A stretch of 64,000 bases of DNA, from positions 310,001 to 374,000 of the forward strand of contig CP180023.1 in NCBI GenBank assembly GCA_047528275.1, written 5' to 3'. Below the pieces are notes generated by a model. It worked only from the letters and a program-made list of their open reading frames with translations, was not told where the DNA came from and did not search any database. The DNA comes from G039954875 sp047528275. GTDB lineage: Bacteria > Bacteroidota > Bacteroidia > Flavobacteriales > Blattabacteriaceae. The translations under genes and the position numbers were made by a program. Below, piece after piece: positions 58,003-64,000 of the stretch (within the stretch, counting starts at the first letter, position 1; every line of letters begins with the position of its first letter).

Positions 58003-61000
58003 ATGGCGATAAGAATCAATAAAAAAAGCGGAAATTTCAACAAAATCACCATTAGCTTAGCTTCCCCCGAATTGATTTTGAAAGAATCTTATGGAGAAAT
58101 CCTCAAGCCTGAGACGATCAATTACCGTACTCATAAGCCTGAACGTGATGGACTCTTTTGCGAACGCATTTTTGGTCCAGTGAAGGACTACGAATGTGCC
58201 TGTGGTAAGTACAAACGCATTCGCTACAAGGGTATCGTCTGTGACAGATGTGGTGTAGAAGTTACTGAAAAGAAAGTACGTCGCGAACGTATCGGCCATA
58301 TCAGTCTAGTCGTACCGGTAGTCCATATCTGGTGTTTTCGATCCGCACCCAACAAGATCGGATACCTCTTAGGGTTGCCATCAAAACGCCTCGATATGAT
58401 CATCTATTATGAGCGTTATGTGGTAGTTCAACCAGGTATAGCCAAACATTCCAATGGTACGACTCTTGAGAGATTAGACTTCCTTACAGAAGAAGAATAT
58501 CTCGATATCTTGGACTTGCTCCCTCAAGAAAATCAACATTTGGACGATACAGATCCTGATAAGTTCATTGCTAAGATGGGAGCCGATTGTTTGCAAGACC
58601 TTTTGAAGCGTCTCAATCTCGACACACTATCTTACGAGTTGCGTCATCAGGCACACCATGAGATTTCCAAGCAACGTCGTACCGAAGCCCTGAAACGTCT
58701 GCAGGTGGTAGAAGCTTTCCGCGAAGGGAAGAAAAAAGGAAGTAACCCTGTTTGGATGATTGTCAACGTATTGTCGGTGATACCTCCTGAGTTGCGTCCG
58801 TTGGTGCCTTTGGATGGAGGACGTTATGCCACTTCCGATCTGAATGATCTATATCGTCGAGTGCTTCTCCGAAATAACCGTTTGAAACGATTGATAGAAA
58901 TCAAAGCTCCTGAGGTGATTCTTCGCAATGAAAAACGTATGCTTCAAGAAGCAGTAGACTCCCTCTTTGACAATTCGAGGAAAGTTTCTGCGGTCAAATC
59001 CGATGCCAATCGTCCTTTAAAATCCCTATCCGATTCGCTGAAAGGAAAACAAGGGCGTTTTCGACAAAACCTCTTAGGTAAACGTGTAGACTACTCAGCT
59101 CGCTCGGTGGTCGTTGTAGGCCCTCAACTGAAACTGCATGAGTGTGGCTTACCTAAAGATATGGCTGCAGAACTTTACAAGCCTTTCGTCATCCGAAAGT
59201 TGATCGAGCGAGGGATTGTCAAGACTGTTAAGTCAGCCAAAAAACTCGTCGATAAAAGAGAACCTGTAGTCTGGGATATCTTGGAAAATGTTTTGAAAGG
59301 GCACCCTGTCTTATTGAACCGTGCGCCGACTTTGCACAAATTAGGTATCCAAGCCTTTCAACCCATACTCATCGAGGGTAAAGCTATTCAATTACACCCC
59401 TTAGTCTGTTCTGCTTTCAATGCTGACTTTGATGGCGACCAAATGGCCGTACACCTACCTCTATCTCCTGAAGCTATCTTAGAGGCCCAGATATTGATGT
59501 TGGCCTCTCAAAATATTTTAAATCCAGCCAATGGCTCTCCGATCACCGTTCCTTCACAAGATATGGTGTTGGGGTTGTATTACATGACCAAAGCTATGAA
59601 ATCTACCCCTGATCGGATAATTAGGGGAGAGGGACTTGTTTTTTCTTCCTCTGAAGAGGTAGAGGTTGCCTACAATCAAAAAATTGTCGAGTTGCATGCT
59701 ACGATTAAAGTTAAGGTACGTAAAGGTGATGTTTTTGTCGAAGAACTCATTGAGACTACTGTAGGTAGGGTATTATTCAATCAAGTTGTCCCTGAAGCAG
59801 TAGGCTATATTAATGAATTATTAACGAAGAAGTCCTTGAGAGAGATCATCGGTAAAATCTTAAGTTTGACTAGCGTACCTATCACTGCTAAGTTTTTAGA
59901 TGACATCAAAGAGCTAGGTTTTTACAATGCTTTCAGAGGTGGTCTGTCCTTTGGTTTAGGCGATATTATCGTACCTGAAGACAAGAAGCATATGATAGCA
60001 GAAGCGATCAAACAGGTAGATATTGTAAAGATGAATTATAATATGGGGTTGATTACCAATAACGAACGTTACAACCAAGTCATAGATATTTGGACTAATA
60101 CCAATGCCATGCTTACCGAAAAGGTGATGAAACATATGCGTGAGGACAGACAAGGATTCAATCCCGTATACATGATGCTTGACTCCGGAGCACGTGGTTC
60201 AAAAGAACAAATTCGCCAGCTCTCAGGTATGCGTGGATTGATGGCTAAGCCCCAAAAGACCGGTTCAGGTGGGGGGGAGATCATTGAGAATCCTATCATA
60301 TCTAACTTCTTTGTGGGCCTTACTATTCTAGAATATTTCATCTCGACTCATGGTGCCAGAAAAGGTCTGGCCGATACAGCTTTGAAAACTGCAGATGCCG
60401 GATATTTAACACGTCGTTTGGTAGATGCAGCCCAGGACGTGATCGTTAGAGAAGACGAGTGTGGTACCTTACGGGGAGTAGAGATCTCTGCACTGAAGAA
60501 AAATGAAGAGATCGTAGAATTCTTATCTGACCGTATCCTAGGACGTATCTCTTTGAACGATATTGGTGATCCTACAACAGGAGAATTACTGGTCACAGCT
60601 GGTGAAATGATTGATGAGAAAGATGCATATCGGATCGAAGAGGCTAATATTGAGACGGTAAAGGTACGCTCTCCGCTGACCTGCGAATCTAAAATGGGGA
60701 TTTGTGCCATGTGTTATGGACGCAACTTAGCTACTGGCCAACTTGTACAAAGAGGTGAGGCCATAGGCGTCATCGCTGCACAATCTATCGGTGAGCCCGG
60801 TACACAGCTTACACTCCGCACCTTCCACGTTGGAGGTACCGCTGGTAATATTGCAGAATCATCACAGATCCGTGTTAAATATGAGGGTATAGTAGAGTTT
60901 GAAGACCTTAGAACCGTCGAGATCGAAAATGATTCAGGTAATAAAGTAGCTGTAGTCGTATCCCGTTCTACAGAGATGAAACTAATCAGCAAAGAAGGCA

Positions 61001-62244
61001 TGATCCTTATGACTAATAACATACCTTATGGCGCTATCCTCTACGTAAGCCATGGGGCTCAAGTCATCAAAGGAGACCTAGCCTGTAAGTGGGACCCTTA
61101 TAATGCGGTGATCATTGCAGAATTGGCCGGTACTGTGATATATGAACATATAGAACAAGGTCTCACCTATCAAGTAGAGATTGATGAGCAGACCGGTTTT
61201 CAAGAAAAAGTAATTTCTGAGGTTAGAAACAAAAAGCTCATCCCTACTTTGAAGATCGTAGACTATCAAGGAGAGGAATTGAAAGTATATAATTTACCTG
61301 TAGGCGCTCGCCTGGTTGTTGCAGATGGTGAAAAAATCAAAGTGGGCAAGATTTTGATCAAAGTGCCACGAAAATCAGCTAAATCAGGAGATATCACAGG
61401 TGGTTTACCTCGTCTATCCGAGTTGTTTGAGGCACGTAATCCCTCCAATCCGGCTGTCGTTTCTGAAATAGATGGCATCGTGAGTCATGGTAAGATTAAA
61501 AGAGGTAATCGTGAGATCATCGTTGAATCTAAGGCCGGTGACCTCAGAAAGTATCTTGTCAAACTTTCTAGTCAGATCCTTGTACAGGAAAACGATTATA
61601 TCAAAGCTGGAACACCTTTGTCAGACGGAGCCATTACGCCTAATGATATTTTGAACATCAAAGGACCTAGAGCGGTCCAGGAATATTTGGTCAATGAGAT
61701 TCAAGAAGTCTATCGTCTACAAGGGGTCAAGATCAATGACAAACACTTTGAAGTCATCGTCCGGCAAATGATGCGTAAAGTTGAGATCGATGATGCAGGA
61801 GACACTTGTTTCTTAGAAGGCAATATCGAACACAAAGATGATTTTATCGAAGAGAATGAGCGTACCTTCCGCATGAAGGTAGTCGAAGAATCTGGAGATT
61901 CTGAACAATTCAAAGCTGGTCAGATCATCACTTTCCGTGAGCTACGTGATGAAAATGCCGTTTTGAAATATAGAGATAAAAAACTGGTAGTCGCTAGAAG
62001 TGCTATGCCTGCTACAGCTAGGCCTATTTTGCAGGGTATCACACGAGCAGCATTACAAACTAAATCATTTATCTCAGCAGCATCCTTTCAAGAGACGACA
62101 AAAGTCTTGAGCGAAGCAGCCGTGAGTAGTAAGACTGATTATTTAAACGGTTTGAAAGAAAACGTCATTGTAGGACACAAAATCCCTGCAGGTACTGGTT
62201 TGAGAGAATACGAAGACATCATTGTAGGATTTAAAGAAGAGTAG
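58003..62244 (+). CDS. rpoC: DNA-directed RNA polymerase subunit beta-prime
   Basis: Carries the catalytic Mg site of RNA polymerase. 1413 residues, normal for Bacteroidota. The N-terminal zinc site has Cys pairs in 'ECACGKYKRI' and 'VCDRCGVEVT'. The catalytic loop is 'NADFDGDQMAVHLP' with Asp475, Asp477 and Asp479. The bridge-helix and trigger-loop regions include 'DTALKTADAGYLTRRLVDAA' and 'EPGTQLTLRTFHVGG'. The second zinc site has Cys in 'CESKMGICAMCYG'. It starts 53 bases after rpoB, and the frame is intact. Confidence 0.98.
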   Translation: MAIRINKKSGNFNKITISLASPELILKESYGEILKPETINYRTHKPERDGLFCERIFGPVKDYECACGKYKRIRYKGIVCDRCGVEVTEKKVRRERIGHISLVVPVVHIWCFRSAPNKIGYLLGLPSKRLDMIIYYERYVVVQPGIAKHSNGTTLERLDFLTEEEYLDILDLLPQENQHLDDTDPDKFIAKMGADCLQDLLKRLNLDTLSYELRHQAHHEISKQRRTEALKRLQVVEAFREGKKKGSNPVWMIVNVLSVIPPELRPLVPLDGGRYATSDLNDLYRRVLLRNNRLKRLIEIKAPEVILRNEKRMLQEAVDSLFDNSRKVSAVKSDANRPLKSLSDSLKGKQGRFRQNLLGKRVDYSARSVVVVGPQLKLHECGLPKDMAAELYKPFVIRKLIERGIVKTVKSAKKLVDKREPVVWDILENVLKGHPVLLNRAPTLHKLGIQAFQPILIEGKAIQLHPLVCSAFNADFDGDQMAVHLPLSPEAILEAQILMLASQNILNPANGSPITVPSQDMVLGLYYMTKAMKSTPDRIIRGEGLVFSSSEEVEVAYNQKIVELHATIKVKVRKGDVFVEELIETTVGRVLFNQVVPEAVGYINELLTKKSLREIIGKILSLTSVPITAKFLDDIKELGFYNAFRGGLSFGLGDIIVPEDKKHMIAEAIKQVDIVKMNYNMGLITNNERYNQVIDIWTNTNAMLTEKVMKHMREDRQGFNPVYMMLDSGARGSKEQIRQLSGMRGLMAKPQKTGSGGGEIIENPIISNFFVGLTILEYFISTHGARKGLADTALKTADAGYLTRRLVDAAQDVIVREDECGTLRGVEISALKKNEEIVEFLSDRILGRISLNDIGDPTTGELLVTAGEMIDEKDAYRIEEANIETVKVRSPLTCESKMGICAMCYGRNLATGQLVQRGEAIGVIAAQSIGEPGTQLTLRTFHVGGTAGNIAESSQIRVKYEGIVEFEDLRTVEIENDSGNKVAVVVSRSTEMKLISKEGMILMTNNIPYGAILYVSHGAQVIKGDLACKWDPYNAVIIAELAGTVIYEHIEQGLTYQVEIDEQTGFQEKVISEVRNKKLIPTLKIVDYQGEELKVYNLPVGARLVVADGEKIKVGKILIKVPRKSAKSGDITGGLPRLSELFEARNPSNPAVVSEIDGIVSHGKIKRGNREIIVESKAGDLRKYLVKLSSQILVQENDYIKAGTPLSDGAITPNDILNIKGPRAVQEYLVNEIQEVYRLQGVKINDKHFEVIVRQMMRKVEIDDAGDTCFLEGNIEHKDDFIEENERTFRMKVVEESGDSEQFKAGQIITFRELRDENAVLKYRDKKLVVARSAMPATARPILQGITRAALQTKSFISAASFQETTKVLSEAAVSSKTDYLNGLKENVIVGHKIPAGTGLREYEDIIVGFKEE

Positions 62245-62267
62245 TCTCAGTTGGTTAATAAAAATTT

Positions 62268-62582
62268 ATGATGATGAGTAAACAGGTTGAAAATAAGGAA
62301 GAATTGGATGTTGAGTTACCCGATCATATTGCCGATGGAGTATATGCTAATATGGGTATTATCAACTATTCTCCGACAGAATTTGTTTTGGATTTCGTCA
62401 GTCTTATGCCCGGCATGCCTAAAGCACGTATCAAGTCTCGGGTGATATTGACTCCTCAACATCTCAAGCGCTTGTTGCAGGTGATCAAAGAAAACTTAGA
62501 CAATTATGAATCTCATTACGGAAAGATAGGAGAGGAACAAAGAATGTTGATCAACTTCAGTCCTTTCAAAGGAGAGGCATGA
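62268..62582 (+). CDS. DUF3467 family protein
   Basis: About 102 residues; the start is one of three clustered ATG codons (62268, 62271, 62277). Typical parts: 'LPDHIADGVYANMGIINYSP', 'TEFVLDFVSLMPGMPKARIK', 'SRVILTPQHLKRLLQVIKEN'. DUF3467 proteins sit directly after rpoC across Bacteroidota, as here; their function is unknown, though the position suggests a link to transcription. It lies 23 bases after rpoC and is probably cotranscribed. Confidence 0.9.
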   Translation: MMMSKQVENKEELDVELPDHIADGVYANMGIINYSPTEFVLDFVSLMPGMPKARIKSRVILTPQHLKRLLQVIKENLDNYESHYGKIGEEQRMLINFSPFKGEA

Positions 62583-62589
62583 TTTTTTA

Positions 62590-62812
62590 TTTTCACTGAT
62601 AGATATATTTTACTAGTAACATACCTATAATCAAAGAATATAAACTTGAACTTATACTTATGATTATATAAGTGATAGCAGGTCAAAGTTGTTTATTTTC
62701 GATCAGCTTATGTGTTTCCAAGGCTAAAGCTAAGAAGGTGGTGAAACCACCGCAAAACCCAATAATCAAAAGATCTCTACCCATTATTTCAAACCATTTG
62801 TACTAATGATTT
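62590..62812 (-). pseudogene. crcB: CrcB-like fluoride channel, C-terminal remnant
   Basis: Minus strand: 'LLIIGFCGGFTTFLALALET' with 'HKLIENKQL', then a stop and 'AITYIIISISSSLYSLIIGM'. The G-F-C-G-G-F-T-T-F-S-T-F segment is the hallmark of CrcB/Fluc fluoride channels. The N-terminal half is missing (the OxyR gene ends at 62818) and the frame has a stop, so the channel is lost. Confidence 0.82.
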
Positions 62813-62817
62813 TATCA

Positions 62818-63765
62818 TCAAATAGCGATCTTTATCGTGGGTTTGGATATGTTGCTGCTTTCCAAAAGGAGTTTGCTTCGTATAAGATTTTTTATCATCT
62901 CGACCAATGCTTGAATGAAAAACAGCTTGAGTTGTGATTTATGATAGATGATACTAACTTCTCTTGTGGGCGGGGGGGTCACGAATTTTTTGATTAATTT
63001 TTGGTCTGATTCTTCTAAGTTTTCGGCTTGTAATTGAGGTAAAAGTGTGATACCTAGTCCTTCTTTGGCTAATTTTAATAAAGTTTCTAAGCTACCACTT
63101 TCAAAATGTACTTTAAGATGAGCTTTCGTTTTTCTATTTTCACATATATTCAATATGTTGCTATGGAAGCAGTGATCTTCTTTAAAAAGTAAAATATCTG
63201 TTATATTCAGATCATTGGGATGTAAGATTTCTTTTTTGAATAGGCTATGTGTATTAGGAACGAAGGCTACCAATGGTTCATAATAAAGCGGATGTTCTAT
63301 GATCATACTGTTCTCGAGAGGGGTTGCAGCGATACCTACATCTAAGGCATTTTCTTTGAGCTCTTGGATCATTTGTTCGGTAGTGGCTTCCCTTATTTTT
63401 AGTGTCATTTTAGGGAATTTTTTCAAAAAGTTCATCAGAAATATCGGTAGTAACGTAGGCATTACGGTAGGGATGATACCTAGGGTAAATGTATCTTCTA
63501 CGCCACCTTTTTCTTCATGGATGATATCTTGGATCTTAAGAAGTTCGTTGAGTGCTATCTTAGCTTGTTCTATGATTTTTCCTCCGATGCGTGTAGGGAC
63601 AATCGGATGTGAGGTTCGATCTAATAATTCAATTCCTAGTTCTTCTTCCAATTTTTGAACTTGCATGCTTAGGGTGGGTTGTGTGACAAAAGAGCGCTCG
63701 GCAGCCGAAGTAAAATTTTTATGTTCGGCTACAGAAAGCAAGTATTGTAGCTGTTTTATAGTCAT
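62818..63765 (-). CDS. oxyR: LysR-type hydrogen peroxide sensor/activator OxyR
   Basis: Transcription factor that switches on peroxide defence genes when oxidised. 315 residues. N-terminal winged helix 'MTIKQLQYLLSVAEHKNFTS' and 'SFVTQPTLSMQVQKLEEELG', then the periplasmic-binding-like sensor domain. The redox cysteines fall at Cys199 and Cys208 ('EDHCFHSNILNICE'), the same numbers and spacing as in E. coli OxyR. 'LKLAKEGLGITLLPQLQAE' is also typical. Intact, though both neighbours (crcB, rocD) are relics. It is divergent from the rocD relic. Confidence 0.93.
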   Translation of the reverse strand: MTIKQLQYLLSVAEHKNFTSAAERSFVTQPTLSMQVQKLEEELGIELLDRTSHPIVPTRIGGKIIEQAKIALNELLKIQDIIHEEKGGVEDTFTLGIIPTVMPTLLPIFLMNFLKKFPKMTLKIREATTEQMIQELKENALDVGIAATPLENSMIIEHPLYYEPLVAFVPNTHSLFKKEILHPNDLNITDILLFKEDHCFHSNILNICENRKTKAHLKVHFESGSLETLLKLAKEGLGITLLPQLQAENLEESDQKLIKKFVTPPPTREVSIIYHKSQLKLFFIQALVEMIKNLIRSKLLLESSNISKPTIKIAI

Positions 63766-63867
63766 ATATATGTAGAAATATTTTATGAAGCTTGGTAGAA
63801 TGGATTAGTTTAAAAGCTTGGGTAAATCATTAGATTTGCTTACAAAAATAAATCAAATAGCCGTAAA

Positions 63868-64000
63868 ATGCATCATATAAACATTTTAAACGCCTAAAAT
63901 TTTATCGAATTGAAATAAAAATATGATTCACACAATTATCATCTGTTACCTGTAGTACTCGAAAAAGGAGAAGGTGTTTTTTTATAGAATGTAGAAGGAA
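63868..64000 (+). pseudogene. rocD: Ornithine aminotransferase (RocD), 5' end with stops, cut by the window edge
   Basis: From ATG 63868 one frame reads a short stretch, a TAA, 'NFIELK', a TAA, then 'KYDSHNYHLLPVVLEKGEGV' followed by F-L, a TAG and 'NVEG'. This matches the ornithine aminotransferase start (E-x-x-Y-G-A-H-N-Y-H-P-L-P-V-V-L-x-R-G-E-G-V-x-V-W-D-V-E-G), with the family Trp replaced by TAG. Three in-frame stops in 133 bases make it dead. Confidence 0.85.

Noticed and set aside
1..64000. Stop-codon reassignment as an explanation for in-frame stops
   Set aside because: Intact genes (rpoB, rpoC, tuf, copA) use TGG for Trp and contain no internal TGA, TAA or TAG, while relics show all three stops plus frameshifts.
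1..64000. Sequencing error as the general cause of broken genes
   Set aside because: Large genes such as rpoB, rpoC and ppk are free of errors over thousands of bases, and many lesions are substitutions to stops and lost catalytic residues rather than homopolymer indels. Single cases (tRNA-Met C9, sixA, the HhH start) remain open.

Overview
The window comes from a member of the Bacteroidota, most likely of a Sphingobacteriales/Chitinophagales-like lineage (inference), living host-restricted and in the middle of genome erosion. Evidence for the phylum: the order tRNA-Thr, tRNA-Tyr, tRNA-Gly, tRNA-Thr, tuf, tRNA-Trp, secE, nusG, rplKAJL, rpoBC, DUF3467; a promoter that fits the TTTG-N19-TAnnTTTG consensus; and several families typical of the phylum (DUF3822, DUF2851, ComEA-like HHH protein, MetS-type transporter small subunit, Oar-like TonB receptor). 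Evidence for erosion: about 20 recognisable but broken genes carrying in-frame stops and frameshifts, separated by AT-rich non-coding stretches, against about 30 intact protein genes.

Layout. 1-1130: relics of trpG/pabA and of an AraC-type regulator. 1208-8896: intact copA, kdsB, rsmD, rpsA and an SRPBCC/GyrI-like protein, with a broken DUF3822 gene in front of rsmD. 8990-15888, minus strand: rsmB and ppx relics, intact ppk, a C-terminally damaged sixA, an rbsK relic and intact kdnA. 16120-24041: an erosion zone with one orphan ORF, a 3.5-kb remnant of an exported protein and a 3.4-kb TonB-dependent receptor relic. 24314-29629, minus strand: prfC, a yccF relic, pheT (lacking its tRNA-binding OB domain) and dnaN. 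29690-32030: a decayed conserved gene, tRNA-Met and a long gene-free stretch holding a small GC-richer, hairpin-rich island. 32033-37940: acyl-CoA dehydrogenase, an HHH protein whose start is disrupted, a dead and a living copy of an NSS-family sodium symporter with one MetS small subunit, and a PspC protein. 38270-47970: relics of DUF2851, an ABC exporter, a whole AcrB/AcrA/TolC pump operon and a quinone oxidoreductase. 48137-48757: pcm. 49212-62582: the intact tRNA/tuf/secE/nusG/ribosomal protein/RNA polymerase cluster. 62590-64000: crcB relic, intact OxyR, and the broken 5' end of rocD.

How it works together. Translation, transcription and replication functions are kept (EF-Tu, RF3, S1, L1, L7/L12, L10, L11, NusG, RpoB, RpoC, DnaN, PheT), as are LPS inner-core synthesis (KdsB and KdnA, suggesting an 8-amino-Kdo core), polyphosphate synthesis, copper export and peroxide sensing. 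Drug efflux, large-substrate uptake, amino-acid metabolism (trpG/pabA, rocD), ribose use and several regulators or modification enzymes are being lost. I found no CRISPR array, rRNA gene, phage or insertion sequence, and no convincing new multi-gene system. The most unusual items are the OB-domain-less PheT, the Kdo8N-type pair, the exported-protein relic and the structured island near 31.5 kb.
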